Shown: positions 1 through 9,389, numbered from the stretch's first letter. The stretch: DNA of 64,000 nt from DASPJR01 sp035628505 (GCA_035628505.1 DASPJR010000232.1:49216-113215); one strand, 5' to 3'. Numbers and translations: made by a program. Notes: generated by a model not told the origin, from the sequence alone.

Positions 1-110
1 TCAATCAGCGCCTTGGCGAATTCGTAATCGAGTTCAGCCCGGGCTGAAAAAGCCGTGGTGGCGAGTGCCAGCACCAGAGGGATGCGGCACAACAGGGTGG
101 TTGCTTTCAT
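1..110 (-). CDS. secreted protein, N-terminal 36 residues only
   Basis: This is a partial gene that starts at the ATG at 110 and runs off the left edge. A good Shine-Dalgarno (GGGAGGA) lies about 7 bases upstream. The first 25 residues form a clear Sec signal peptide: MKA, then a hydrophobic stretch, then a SARA cleavage site. The mature protein begins ELDYEFAKALI, which resembles the start of secreted TPR proteins common in planctomycete-like genomes. That family guess rests on eleven residues and is weak. The export prediction is firmer. Confidence 0.7.
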   Translation of the reverse strand, partial: MKATTLLCRIPLVLALATTAFSARAELDYEFAKALI

Positions 111-440
111 GGGGATCCTCCCGCGAGCGCTGCGAGCGCCGGATACATGCTCCGCCCGTGTTAACGGATTGAGTCCGTCAAACTTGCGATTTTTTTCAAG
201 GTGCACTGGTGCGGCCTCAGGTTGAATTCCAAGAGCAGCACCCTAAGGAAATCTGAGCTTTTGCTCAAGCGCAAAAAGCCTGGCTGAGCCGTTAATGTGT
301 CCAGCCGGGCTATTACATTCCCGAAAAATGTTGCACATGGCGCAGCCCGCCTGCTGCTGACACCCTATTAAGGAGGGACTTGGGCAGCGTGAGGCTCCCA
401 ACAAACTCTTCTTAGTGTCTTCGAGTCTTTGTGTCTTGAA
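111..440. other. intergenic region, no gene seen
   Basis: 330 bases separate two minus-strand genes. No convincing ORF is visible. The stretch 412-440 contains short GAGTCTT / TGTCTT words like those at other gene junctions in this window. The GAGCTTTTGCTC dyad near 255-266 is too weak to call a terminator. Confidence 0.5.
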
Positions 441-1466
441 TCAGTTCGAACCCCGCTCGACCTTCACCGGCGCACCGTTTTTCGCGTGGCTGCGCCAGGC
501 TGCTTCGGTGATCTCGATTACGCGCAGGCCGATCTCAGGCGGACAGCCGTTTTCACATTTGCCGAGAATTGCGCCGACAAAGTTCTTGTTCGGATCCATC
601 CAATCTTCCGTGCGGCTGACCTCGTAGGCCGGTTTCTTGTAGCCTTCCTGCCAGATGATCTTGCCGTTGCGATTATAAACCGCGCCTTCGCTTCCAACGA
701 TCGTGAAGTCTTCGTGCCAGGCCGGAGCGTTCCCGATGATGGAAACCGTTCCGATCGCGCCGCTGGTGAACTTGACGTTGATCGCCGAATTGATGTCCAC
801 TTCGCCGCCAAAGAATTCCATGCGCGCGCTGACCTCCTCGGCCTGCAGCCCCGTCGTCCACATCAGCATGTCCATCAGGTGCGAACCGCTGTCGTTGATC
901 TGCCCGCCCCCGGAAAGCGCAATCTTCTGCCGCCAGGTGTTGCGCGTGGCTTTAAGCCATTCCTGCGCCTGGTAGGCCGCAACGAATTCGACTTTGCCGA
1001 TGCGTCCGGAATCGACCGCCTGCTTCAGGAAGCGATAGCCGCCCTGATAGTGGCGCTGATAGGAAATCGCGAGCACGCGCTTTGACTTCTTCGCTCGGGC
1101 GCACAGGTCGCGCGCGTGCGCGGACGTGCAGGCCATGGGCTTTTCGCACAGCACGTGAAGCCCCTTTTCGAGCGCCGCGCAGATCTGTTCATAATGGACG
1201 GTATGGGGCGAGCCGATGATCACTGCATCGAGCTCGGCAGAGGACAGCATCTTCTCCCAGTCGCTGAACTCGGGAACCTTCGCCAGCTGCGGCTGCTTGG
1301 ATTTCAGCATCGCAATCGCCGGTTCGACGGTATCCATGAGCGCGACGATCTGGCTCGGCGTTCCTTTCAGCCGGTCCACGTGCGAATTCATGATGCCGCC
1401 GCAGCCGATGAAGCCGATACGGACCGGTCCCTTGTTTTCGCTGCGCTCGGAGTTTTTCCTGGACAT
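441..1466 (-). CDS. Gfo/Idh/MocA family NAD(P)-dependent oxidoreductase
   Basis: The 341-residue product is a normal length for the family, which oxidises or reduces sugars, inositols and related polyols with NAD(P). The Rossmann motif GFIGCGGIMNSH lies at residues 18-29. The conserved CEKPMA, with the EKP lysine that touches cofactor and substrate, is at about 107-112. The C-terminal half has the usual beta-sheet substrate domain with a GGGQINDSGSHLMD stretch. The ATG at 1466 has an AGGAGG five bases upstream. There is no signal peptide, so the enzyme is cytoplasmic. It lies just downstream of the MoxR operon, beyond a terminator, and probably has its own promoter. Similar genes in planctomycete-like genomes often serve sugar catabolism; the exact substrate cannot be read from sequence. 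Confidence 0.9.
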   Translation of the reverse strand: MSRKNSERSENKGPVRIGFIGCGGIMNSHVDRLKGTPSQIVALMDTVEPAIAMLKSKQPQLAKVPEFSDWEKMLSSAELDAVIIGSPHTVHYEQICAALEKGLHVLCEKPMACTSAHARDLCARAKKSKRVLAISYQRHYQGGYRFLKQAVDSGRIGKVEFVAAYQAQEWLKATRNTWRQKIALSGGGQINDSGSHLMDMLMWTTGLQAEEVSARMEFFGGEVDINSAINVKFTSGAIGTVSIIGNAPAWHEDFTIVGSEGAVYNRNGKIIWQEGYKKPAYEVSRTEDWMDPNKNFVGAILGKCENGCPPEIGLRVIEITEAAWRSHAKNGAPVKVERGSN

Positions 1467-1534
1467 GAGTGCCTCCTGAGATGCCGGACGCGACGATTAG
1501 ACGGAAGGTGCTGCGAATGAGCAAGTGAAAGTGG

Positions 1535-1626
1535 AGTGATGCATGATGCATAATACTTAAAAAGAAACGGAGCGCGCTGATCAGCACGCTCCGTCGCCGT
1601 TCATGCATTATGCATCATGCATCACT
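1535..1626. repeat. 20-bp inverted repeat of the ATGCATGATGCAT family
   Basis: A perfect 20-bp inverted repeat has its left arm at 1535-1554 and right arm at 1607-1626, built on the word TGATGCATGATGCAT. It encloses a second imperfect hairpin at 1569-1592. The right arm overlaps the stop codon of the DUF4175-like gene. A second element with the same word lies at 33871-33907. Confidence 0.8.
1555..1594 (-). terminator. intrinsic terminator of the MoxR operon
   Basis: Read on the minus strand, GGAGCG and CGCTCC arms around GCTGATCAGC form a GC-rich hairpin, followed at once by GTTTCTTTTT. It lies 30-60 bases past the stop codon of the last operon gene. It is embedded in the larger inverted repeat at 1535-1626. 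Confidence 0.65.
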
Positions 1627-3427
1627 GCTGTTTCAGCTTCTGAATTTCCTCGAGCAGGATGCGGACCTTGGCCTTCAGCTCTTCCTGGTTTTCCTTCTGC
1701 TGAACAATGAGCTGGTAGAGGCGTTCGACTTCCGCCTGCAGTTCCAGCGCTTTGTCTTCGCGCGAGATCACCGTCAACTTCACGTCGCCGCTGCGCGGGT
1801 AGTACTTCGCGTTCGGATCCGGCGGCGCGTCGCCGGCGCGGCGCGTGCGGCCCTGCGGCATGTTGTCGTTGCCGGCGCATTCGTCGTCGGCCTCAAGCCA
1901 GAAGACAACCTGGTCGCCCACCTTCAGGTTCAGCGCAGAGACATCCCACACGAACGGCGTGGGCGGAACGACTTTCGGCAGCGCGTCTTTTTCTTTCGGG
2001 AAGGGCCGCTCAATCCGCTTGAGCTCCACCGGCGCGTTCTCGTTGGCCAGCTGCGCCTCGGTCTGGATGCGGTAAACAATCCAGAGTGTGCGCAAGCCCC
2101 AGTCATCGCGCGCGGAGAACGAGACGTTGAGCTTGGCCATTGGCGTGATCGTCAGATCTTTACTCGGCTTAATCAGCCGGATGGCAGGCGGATTGTCCGG
2201 CCGCGCATCGATAGGGTATTCCACGGGCGGCTGGCTGTTCTTCAGGCCATCGGTATCCACCAGCGCGACGTGGAAGCTGCCGGACTTATCGATGGGGAAA
2301 CTGCTGAGCTCCCACCACTCGAGCGTCTTCTCGACTTTCTTCTCGCCTTCCCCCTCAATGCGTTTCTCGACACGCTTCTGCAGCGGGAAATTGCGGCCGT
2401 CGCTGCGCTCGATCGTGGCGCTCGCCAGCGGCTTGGTTGCGACAAATTTCACGCTCGCCGTCGATCCCACGAGAGCCGTCATGCCGCCGAACTTCTCGGC
2501 CGGCGGATCCTTTTCGCGGGTGTACTCCGGCAGCTTGTACGAGATGCAGTGCCCGCTGGCGGTGACGTCGACTTCCGGACGCGGCAGCACGCGCAGAAGG
2601 AAGGGCTCGCTCTTATAGTCGCCGATCCACACGACGACTTTCATGTCTTCGAGCGCCTTGGTCAGCGTGCCCTTGAACGTCGTTCCGCCGATCGGAGCCA
2701 GTTCGATGGGAACGACCGTTTCCTTGTTTACGGCCTGGAAGAAGAGCGTTCCCGGCTGATGCGGAATTTCACTGGTCTCATCGACGATGACTTCGATCGG
2801 CACGTCTTCACCGCGGACGATATGCTGAGGCTGCTTGATTTCCTTTACGCGCGTCTTCGTCGGGAAACTCGCATTGGGGCTGATCAGGCGGACGCCAAGA
2901 GCCTGGAAATAGTCGGGGAAGCGGAAGACCAGGGCCATCTTGATGACCAGGATCATCGCCGCCGCCATGCCGAACTTCATCACCGTTTCGGTGTTAATGA
3001 TCTTGAAGAAGTCGAGCGGCTCGGACATGCGCACGGTTTCGTCTTCAAGCGCAGACAGCAGCTCGGGCGAGCCCACGTATTTGCCGGCCTTGTCCTCGCG
3101 CGAAAGCTGCAGCGTCGAAATCAAGCGGCCGCGCAGATCGGCGTTGCGCGACTCGACACGCAGCGCGATTTCGTCATCGTCCTGAATGCGCGCCAGCTCA
3201 AGGAGCAGATATTTCCACACGACGTAACCGATGACGCTCAGTCCCGTGCCGGCGAAAAGAAGGCGCGCCGGGTACGGCAGATCGAAGAGCCAGTCGATCA
3301 GGAAGTACGCGAGTACCGTCACGACCAGTGTGACCACGGTCCGGAAAAGTCCGGACAGGATCACAACCGTGCGCTCTTTGTTGCGCACTGCGGCGATTCG
3401 CGTCTGTAGTTCGGCGAGTGAAGCCAT
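1622..3427 (-). CDS. DUF4175-like membrane protein with C-terminal coiled coil
   Basis: The 601-residue product is the last gene of the MoxR operon. Residues 20-75 hold two membrane segments. A cytoplasmic stretch with ALRVESRNADLRGRLIST follows, then a third membrane segment near 145-170, a large beta-rich domain and a C-terminal coiled coil (about 560-601). The N-terminal layout (two membrane segments, then a short motif RL-ARI/LIST-L) matches the gene at 52942, so the two look like distant paralogues. DUF4175-like proteins commonly accompany MoxR/VWA operons; their biochemical role is not established. The ATG at 3427 is preceded by a purine-rich GAGAGAAA. The intergenic space upstream is filled by GACTC-type word repeats. 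Confidence 0.7.
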   Translation of the reverse strand: MASLAELQTRIAAVRNKERTVVILSGLFRTVVTLVVTVLAYFLIDWLFDLPYPARLLFAGTGLSVIGYVVWKYLLLELARIQDDDEIALRVESRNADLRGRLISTLQLSREDKAGKYVGSPELLSALEDETVRMSEPLDFFKIINTETVMKFGMAAAMILVIKMALVFRFPDYFQALGVRLISPNASFPTKTRVKEIKQPQHIVRGEDVPIEVIVDETSEIPHQPGTLFFQAVNKETVVPIELAPIGGTTFKGTLTKALEDMKVVVWIGDYKSEPFLLRVLPRPEVDVTASGHCISYKLPEYTREKDPPAEKFGGMTALVGSTASVKFVATKPLASATIERSDGRNFPLQKRVEKRIEGEGEKKVEKTLEWWELSSFPIDKSGSFHVALVDTDGLKNSQPPVEYPIDARPDNPPAIRLIKPSKDLTITPMAKLNVSFSARDDWGLRTLWIVYRIQTEAQLANENAPVELKRIERPFPKEKDALPKVVPPTPFVWDVSALNLKVGDQVVFWLEADDECAGNDNMPQGRTRRAGDAPPDPNAKYYPRSGDVKLTVISREDKALELQAEVERLYQLIVQQKENQEELKAKVRILLEEIQKLKQQ

Positions 3428-3521
3428 TTTCTCTCAGTCCTGAGTCTTGAGTCCCGAGTCTCTGCGTCTGGCGCGGAAGTTTTCGACTCCCGACTCCAGA
3501 CTCCTAGACTCTAAACTCGTC
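3428..3521. repeat. GAGTC/GACTC word repeat at an operon junction
   Basis: About 94 bases between two co-directional genes consist mostly of GAGTC words (3435-3464) followed by GACTC words (3486-3516). The two halves are inverted relative to each other and could fold into a long imperfect stem. The same word family occurs at 8311-8395, 9345-9389 and 54925-54990. Confidence 0.75.
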
Positions 3522-6032
3522 TTACAGCAAGTCGCTGCGCTTTCTCAGCAGCCACTCCGCGCCCATGAAGAGCGTGAAGAGGATCAGCAGAATCGGCGCA
3601 TCCCAGAGCGTGTTTTCCTTCTTTTCTTCCACCACGCGCTGAGCCTGGTTCAGATCTTTGAGCAGCTGTCCCATCTGGTTGGCGTAGTACATGTTCGCCT
3701 TCGTCTCGCCATCCACGCCGGCTTTCACGGAACTCTTGGCGATGTTCTCCAGCAGTTCCTTGTTCATGTTCGGCGTTTCCATTTCGATCTGTGGAACAGT
3801 GACGTTGAAATCTGCATGCGCGCCGGCTTCGTCGTCTTCGTCTTTCAGTGTCACACGGAACTTGCCGTCGGCGGCCGCAATCGCCTCCCCGCGGTACACG
3901 CCCCGCTGACCCGGCTCTGGCGTAAGGTCCACCTGAACCTGGTTGGCTTCGGTTTCCGTGTCGGTCAGCACGGCCGTGACGCGATCGGCGGTCGAATAGT
4001 CGAGATCCTTCTTGGTGAGAACGCGCGCGGTGATCTTCACGCGGTCGCCGACTGCGTACTCTTCCTTGTCCGTATTGATTTCAACGCGCGCCGTGCGGCC
4101 CAGGAGCTTGGCCAAGCCCAGGTACTGGACGATGTGCCCGTGCATGCGCTCGAGCGCATCGGGCCCCAGTTCAGATGGATAGCGCATGCGCCAGAGATCG
4201 GCGAAGGCCTGGTAGAGCACGCGGCCGCGGCCAACCTGGCTGGTGATCATCAGCGGAACAGGACCGGTGCGCGATTCGCGATTGCCTTTTTCGCCGCCGA
4301 GCATCAGCAGCGTTGAAGCGCCCAGCTTCGCGCGCGTGGCGTGGTGGTGCCAGTACATCTCGGGCATCAGGTCCCACAGGCTCGCGTTCTGGTCCTCGCT
4401 GCCCTGCAGGGATCCCACATCCAGGCGCGTGACGCTGTGCGTGCGGCCTTCGGGCGTAAGCACCAGCCGGAAGGGCTCCGTCAGCGGGCTCTGCTGCTCG
4501 TCTTCGGACGTGACGTCCGCATTGCGTTCGAACTCAATCGGCAGCAGCAATTCAAGTTTCGAATCCTTGTACGAATCGGGCATGTTGTTCTTGCCGGCGA
4601 TGAACCAGATGCCGCCGCCTTCTTCGATTACGAAGCGGCGCAGGTTGTCCACGTCGTGCTCGGTGAAGAACCCGTCGTTGGGCATGTTGCCGAAGATGAT
4701 GACGTGGTACTTGAACAGTTCCTCGCGCGTCGGGAATTCTTTCAGGTACGGCGAGCCTGGCGCCTTGGCCAGCTCGGCCATGTCCGGCACGCGCAGGAGG
4801 ATCTTGCAGTCGATGCGTTCCTTTTCGCGAAGCAGCGAGTTCTTCAGGTAGCGGAACTCCCAGCGCGGATCGGCTTCGACGATCAGCACTTTCAGTTTCT
4901 GATCGATAACTTCGACGTCGCGCGATTTGAAATTATTGCCCGGTTCACTGTCTTCAGACGCCAGCTGCTGCAGCCGCACTTCGACCTTGTACTGGAACTT
5001 GCCCTTCACCTTCGGAATGATGCGGATGATCTCGTTCTGCTCGGGCGTATCACGGAGCGTCACGGCCTGGCGCGCGACCTCGTCGCCGTTGGCTGTCACG
5101 ATGATGTCGGCGATTTCATTCGCGAATCCATGCTGCTTGATGCGCACATAGATCGGCGCCAGATCCTTGACGAAGATCTTGTTCTCCATGAACACGTAGG
5201 CGATCGAAACGTCGCGGGCTTCCGGAACGCCGATGCCGATTGGGAAGATGCGCACGGGAGCGTCCTGCGCAACGACCGCCGGTTCCTCTCCTTTATTGTT
5301 GCCGCCGTCGGAGACGAGGATCACCGCCGAGAGCGCCTGGCCTTTCAATCGGTTGAGCGTGCTGCGCAGCGCGCCGCCGACTTCAGTCACGACGCCATCG
5401 GGCTCGATTCCGTCGAGCACCTTCGCGTCGAGCTTCTTATCGGCTCCGGGATCGACAGCCTTCATGTCCGAGGCGCGCGAAAAGTTCCACATTTCCACAT
5501 CGTACCTGCGCTGCAGGTTTTCCAGGAACTTCACTTCTTCGTTCTTGAATGCCGCCCGCACGATGTCGATGCGGCTGGCACCGTGAATGGCCTGCTCGGC
5601 TGCGCCATCGAGCTTGTTCGGATCGGTCTCCTTTAAGGAGATCTTGCCCATGGCCTGCGCGACGGTGAACTTGTCTTCCTGGCGCGTGTATTTATCGACA
5701 CGCGACATGGACTTGGACGAATCAACAAGAATGACGACTTTGCCCTTCACGACACTCTGCAGTGTCAGCTTCAGCACCGGGCCGGCGAGGATAAAGAGGA
5801 GAATGGCGATGCCCGCATAGCGCAGCGCGGCCATGATTTTGCGCTTCTTCAGCGAGCAGTATTCGGGCTCGCGCTTGTAGAACCACCAGACCACGTACGC
5901 CGCGGCGGCCGCGGCCATGAGGAACACGAGGATCTGGAACGGCGTCTTCAGATTGCTGAACACAATCTGGCGCTCAATGAGCCGGGCATCTTCAACCGAC
6001 TTTACGCCCAGAAGCTTTAAGAACAGATCCAT
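3522..6032 (-). CDS. VWA and glutamine-amidotransferase-like membrane protein
   Basis: The product is 836 residues from the ATG at 6032; a GTG one codon earlier is possible. Two membrane segments lie near residues 32-52 and 70-90. A von Willebrand A domain follows, with the metal-site motif DSSKS at about 104-108 and a second VSDGGNN at about 235. Next comes a class I GATase-like fold (KVLIVEADPRWEFRYLKNSL, then IIFGNMPNDGFF and EEGGGIWFIAG), without an obvious catalytic cysteine. Beta-sandwich segments and a C-terminal membrane anchor complete it. Its place after BatA-VWA in the MoxR operon suggests an envelope-anchored partner whose VWA domain faces the ATPase or its substrates. The GATase-like fold is probably a binding module, not an enzyme. 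Confidence 0.75.
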   Translation of the reverse strand: MDLFLKLLGVKSVEDARLIERQIVFSNLKTPFQILVFLMAAAAAAYVVWWFYKREPEYCSLKKRKIMAALRYAGIAILLFILAGPVLKLTLQSVVKGKVVILVDSSKSMSRVDKYTRQEDKFTVAQAMGKISLKETDPNKLDGAAEQAIHGASRIDIVRAAFKNEEVKFLENLQRRYDVEMWNFSRASDMKAVDPGADKKLDAKVLDGIEPDGVVTEVGGALRSTLNRLKGQALSAVILVSDGGNNKGEEPAVVAQDAPVRIFPIGIGVPEARDVSIAYVFMENKIFVKDLAPIYVRIKQHGFANEIADIIVTANGDEVARQAVTLRDTPEQNEIIRIIPKVKGKFQYKVEVRLQQLASEDSEPGNNFKSRDVEVIDQKLKVLIVEADPRWEFRYLKNSLLREKERIDCKILLRVPDMAELAKAPGSPYLKEFPTREELFKYHVIIFGNMPNDGFFTEHDVDNLRRFVIEEGGGIWFIAGKNNMPDSYKDSKLELLLPIEFERNADVTSEDEQQSPLTEPFRLVLTPEGRTHSVTRLDVGSLQGSEDQNASLWDLMPEMYWHHHATRAKLGASTLLMLGGEKGNRESRTGPVPLMITSQVGRGRVLYQAFADLWRMRYPSELGPDALERMHGHIVQYLGLAKLLGRTARVEINTDKEEYAVGDRVKITARVLTKKDLDYSTADRVTAVLTDTETEANQVQVDLTPEPGQRGVYRGEAIAAADGKFRVTLKDEDDEAGAHADFNVTVPQIEMETPNMNKELLENIAKSSVKAGVDGETKANMYYANQMGQLLKDLNQAQRVVEEKKENTLWDAPILLILFTLFMGAEWLLRKRSDLL

Positions 6033-6098
6033 CACGTTGATAAGTCCCGTGTCCGTCGTTCTTCAACCAACCTGGAAACCACAAGCCTGAAACCGTCT
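6033..6098. other. short junction with AACCTGAAA-type words
   Basis: This 66-base junction contains CAACCTGGAAACCACAAGCC followed by TGAAACC, a loose repeat of ACCTGGAA-like words. It fits the pattern of word repeats at other junctions but is too degenerate to classify. Confidence 0.35.
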
Positions 6099-8297
6099 TT
6101 AATCCCGCGGCGCCCACCTGTTGGCGAGCACCGATTCAAGCGCCAGTAGCACGAAAACCAGTCCGATCAGCCACGGCCACAGCTCCGTGCCGCGCCGTTC
6201 ACTGGCCAGGGCGCGCGCGAAATCTTCAGTCTTCGCAACGTAGCTGAAATCAAAGTCGGGGAAATTGGTCTTCAGCGTCGCCGGCATCACCACATCCAGG
6301 TTCGATTCAATTTCGGTGTTCGGATTGAGCGCGTAGGTCATCGAAACCTTGGGTGTGCGGTCGAGCACGATGTCATAGAAGCCGGCCTTGTCCGTGTCGG
6401 CGAAGTCAAAGGCTGCGCGGCCGTCGGTGGTCAGCTCTGGGCGCGTCTCCTTCTTCTGCGCCGGCTGCGGCGGAGTAATGCGCACCACGGTGTTCTGATC
6501 GGCGGCCGAGACGATACCGTGAATCGGCAGGGTCACCGGCACATTCTTGGGCGCGCGGTTGCCGAGCGTCAGGCGATTGACAGCGCGCTGCATCATGATC
6601 GGGAACGTCGGCTGCGTCGGCAGATTGCCCCACGCCGTGGTCGGCGGGAAGGCAAAGAGAAGGACAAAGCCCGAACCAACTTTCTTTTCGACCACCGCAG
6701 GTTTGCCGTTGGAGAGCCAGGCGACGACAGAGACCAGATCATCCTGCGGCACTTCGAGATCGTAACCGCGATAGACTTTCGTTGCGCTCAGCAGTTCGGC
6801 GAAATCGCTGCTGTTGAAATCGCTCATGATGGGGTGCGAGAGCTTGTCCGTGGCGAACGTGTGCGCCTGCGGCATCTTCTCGCCGGGAATAGGAGCTTCG
6901 CCCCAGATAGCGCCGATCTTCGCCGGCAGCAGCTTGGGTCCGTTCTCGCCCAGCAGACCATTCATCACCACGCCGTCACTCTGGTCGCCGAGGAACACCA
7001 TCAACCCCATGCCGCCGCGGACCTGCTTTTCCAGCACGGTGAGCGCCGACTGCGGAAGACTGCTGACGTTAGCCAGCACGACCGTCTGGTAGTTGAGCAG
7101 GTTGCGGTCGCTGAAGCGCTGCTGCGCGACGGTCTCCGTCACCACGGCGCTCTGCTTGGTCGGATTCTCAGGATCGACCGGCGAGATCGCGAATTTCAAG
7201 AACCCCGTTTCGCTGGCGATCGGGTCTTCGTTACCAGCTTCGCGTCCGTCGACCAGGAGAATGCGAGAGTCTTCGACGACTTCGACTGTGGCATAGCGGC
7301 GGTTGTCGCCCATCAGGCGGTCATCGGCGATGCGCACTTCGACCTTGTGATCGCCTCCTTTATTGAACTTCGCCTCGAAGGTGACGCTGGCCGTTTCGCG
7401 CGAGGCAACGGTCACTGTCGCGCGCTCATTAGCTTTGTCGTTGTTGCCAGTCGGATCGATGTAAAAATCTACCGGCAGGCCCTGGATATCCGTTGAGCCG
7501 AAATTTTTGATTTTCACCACAAAGCTGATCGGTGTCTCAACCGCAGCCAGCGTATCGGTGGCAGCCAGGTCGATGATCGACACATTCTCGCTGCCCGCAT
7601 CGCCGGCGTTGATCAGGTAAACCACGGCCGTTGCGCTGATCTCTTTGACCAGCGTTTTAAAGCTGGAGGAGACATCGTTCCATGGACGGGATTGCATGTC
7701 CGTGATGATGTAGAGCTCGCGGTTGGCGGTCTGGTATTCGCGATGCGTCTCGAAGACCTTCTTGACGCGCTGCAGCGCCTTCTCGATGTTCGTCCCGCCG
7801 TCGGAGAGCAGCACCGAGCGGTCAACTTCCTGCTCCATATAGTTGAGATCAGGCGAGGGCTCGCCCAGCGGCATCTTCACTTCGTCGGAGAAGGTGAACA
7901 GGCCACACCACGAACCGGCTTCCAGCTGCGAGATCACCTGCTTGCTAAGACGCTTGGCGCCTTCGAAGCGCATTTCGCGGCCGTTGTTGTAGCCCATGGA
8001 CAGGGAGTTATCGAGCAGGATGATCGCGCCCGTTTTCATTCCGCTGCCGAGGAATCCCTTGGCCGAAACAGCGGGACGCGCGAGCGCCATGGCCAGCGAC
8101 ATGATCGCGGCGGCGCGGATGAGCATGAGAATGATGTCACGGAGCTGCAGGCGGCGCGCATTCTTCTGAATGGCGTTCATCAGGAATTCCATCGCCGCCC
8201 AGGTGACAGGCCGGAAGCGCCGCTTGTTCAGCAGATGGATGATAATAGGAACAGCGCCGAGGGCCGTTCCGTATATCAGTAGCGAGTTAAGAAACAT
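6099..8297 (-). CDS. BatA-type aerotolerance-like protein with VWA domain
   Basis: The 732-residue membrane protein starts with the typical BatA N-terminal domain: a hydrophobic helix, then HLLNKRRFRPVTWAAMEFL at about 21-39, then a second helix near 55-75. The VWA domain follows, with a complete metal-site motif DNSLS at 96-100 and a later TDMQS. A second globular part (about 330-560) resembles the GATase-like region of the downstream gene: it has ILLVDGR and GGMGLMVFLGDQ. A C-terminal membrane segment (LWPWLIGLVFVLLALESVL) closes it. The ATG at 8297 has a strong AAGGAAGG five bases upstream. BatA proteins are known partners of MoxR ATPases and DUF58 proteins. This one is much longer than classic BatA (about 330 residues). 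Confidence 0.85.
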   Translation of the reverse strand: MFLNSLLIYGTALGAVPIIIHLLNKRRFRPVTWAAMEFLMNAIQKNARRLQLRDIILMLIRAAAIMSLAMALARPAVSAKGFLGSGMKTGAIILLDNSLSMGYNNGREMRFEGAKRLSKQVISQLEAGSWCGLFTFSDEVKMPLGEPSPDLNYMEQEVDRSVLLSDGGTNIEKALQRVKKVFETHREYQTANRELYIITDMQSRPWNDVSSSFKTLVKEISATAVVYLINAGDAGSENVSIIDLAATDTLAAVETPISFVVKIKNFGSTDIQGLPVDFYIDPTGNNDKANERATVTVASRETASVTFEAKFNKGGDHKVEVRIADDRLMGDNRRYATVEVVEDSRILLVDGREAGNEDPIASETGFLKFAISPVDPENPTKQSAVVTETVAQQRFSDRNLLNYQTVVLANVSSLPQSALTVLEKQVRGGMGLMVFLGDQSDGVVMNGLLGENGPKLLPAKIGAIWGEAPIPGEKMPQAHTFATDKLSHPIMSDFNSSDFAELLSATKVYRGYDLEVPQDDLVSVVAWLSNGKPAVVEKKVGSGFVLLFAFPPTTAWGNLPTQPTFPIMMQRAVNRLTLGNRAPKNVPVTLPIHGIVSAADQNTVVRITPPQPAQKKETRPELTTDGRAAFDFADTDKAGFYDIVLDRTPKVSMTYALNPNTEIESNLDVVMPATLKTNFPDFDFSYVAKTEDFARALASERRGTELWPWLIGLVFVLLALESVLANRWAPRD

Positions 8298-8397
8298 TAA
8301 CCTTCCTTAAGTCTCGAGTCCTGGGTCTGAGAGTCTTGAGTCAAAAAGCCCTGGTCTTCTGACGCCCAGACTCCAAGACTCCAGACTTCCGACTCAC
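8298..8397. repeat. GAGTC/GACTC word repeat at an operon junction
   Basis: The junction between DUF58 and BatA genes carries GAGTC words at 8311-8342 and GACTC words at 8360-8395. These are inverted halves, as at 3428-3521. Confidence 0.75.
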
Positions 8398-9339
8398 CTA
8401 CCGTCCCACTCGTCGCAATGCCCGGCTCTGCAGGAACGTCTGCAGCGCCACTTCCAGCGGCTGCGCCGTATTAATGAGCGCGTAATCCACTTTGTTCCGT
8501 TCGCACGCGGTCTTCACCGCGAGTATGTGCTTGTTCAACGCCTCCAGGTAGCTCTTCCGGAGCATCCGCGGCTGGCACATGATCGGATCGTAGCCTTCGA
8601 GTCCTTCGAACTTGATGTTGCCATCGAAGGGGAAATCGAGCTCGTAGGGATCCATCACATGCATCACGAGAACTTCGTGGCGCGCGAAGCGGAGGTGATT
8701 GAGCCCGTCCATGATCTGCTCGGGCTTGTCGAGGAGATCACTGACCAGGATGACGATGCCGCGCCGTTTGATGCGCTCGGAGAAGTTATGCATGATGTCG
8801 CCGACGTCCGTCTTCTTCGCCGGCTTGGTTGCTTCGAGCTCGTGGCAGATGCGGTGAATGTGCGCGCGCGACTGCTTCGGCTCGATGTATGTCTGCAGCC
8901 CCTCATTAAAGATGCCCACGCTCACGCTGTCGGTCTGGCTGGTGATCAGGTACGAGAGCGCAGCCGTGATGAAGTTGGCGTACTCGAGCTTGTTCATTGG
9001 CGCCTTGGGCGAGCCGTAGAGCATCGATTCGCTGGCGTCATGAAGAATGTGCGCGACAAAATTTGTTTCGACTTCGTACTGTTTGATGTGGTAACGCCCA
9101 GCCTTCGCGTAGATCTTCCAATCGAGATGGCGAGGATCGTCACCCATTGTGTATTCGCGGTGCTGCGCGAATTCGACAGAGAAGCCGTGGTACGGCGAGC
9201 GGTGCCAGCCGGCCATGAAGCCTTCGACCACCATTTTGGCGCCGAGCTCCAGCTTATCGATCCGGTTAAGAACCTTCGGATCGATGTAGCGTGAGAGCTT
9301 GACTCCTTTTTGGGTTGGATTGGCGTTGATCAGCGACAT
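8398..9339 (-). CDS. DUF58 domain protein
   Basis: The 313-residue product matches the usual DUF58 size for soluble members. The family hallmark GDDPRHLDWKIYAKAGRYHI lies at about residues 66-85, followed by KQYEVETN. The C-terminal half has a VWA-like fold (HDASES near 98-103 and VILVSDLLDK near 195-204). It is encoded between the MoxR ATPase and the BatA-like gene, the order seen in many MoxR operons. DUF58 proteins are thought to bridge the ATPase to its VWA partners, although the biochemical role is poorly known. The ATG at 9339 lacks a clear Shine-Dalgarno, so translation may depend on coupling or on the upstream repeat hairpin. Confidence 0.9.
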   Translation of the reverse strand: MSLINANPTQKGVKLSRYIDPKVLNRIDKLELGAKMVVEGFMAGWHRSPYHGFSVEFAQHREYTMGDDPRHLDWKIYAKAGRYHIKQYEVETNFVAHILHDASESMLYGSPKAPMNKLEYANFITAALSYLITSQTDSVSVGIFNEGLQTYIEPKQSRAHIHRICHELEATKPAKKTDVGDIMHNFSERIKRRGIVILVSDLLDKPEQIMDGLNHLRFARHEVLVMHVMDPYELDFPFDGNIKFEGLEGYDPIMCQPRMLRKSYLEALNKHILAVKTACERNKVDYALINTAQPLEVALQTFLQSRALRRVGR

Positions 9340-9344
9340 GGGCT

Positions 9345-9389
9345 GTTGAGTCCGGGAGTCTGGAGTCGAGCGTCTGGAGTCAGACGCTC
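9345..9389. repeat. GAGTC word repeat with a perfect hairpin
   Basis: Between moxR and the DUF58 gene, GAGTC words lead into a perfect 9-bp stem. GAGCGTCTG (9368-9376) pairs with CAGACGCTC (9381-9389) around a 4-base loop. It is the third junction of this operon to carry the same word family. Confidence 0.75.

Noticed and set aside
1610..3409. Long plus-strand open frame (about 600 codons) opposite the DUF4175-like gene
   Set aside because: It is antisense to a gene with clear domains and a ribosome site, has no recognisable motif, and reflects the high GC codon pattern.
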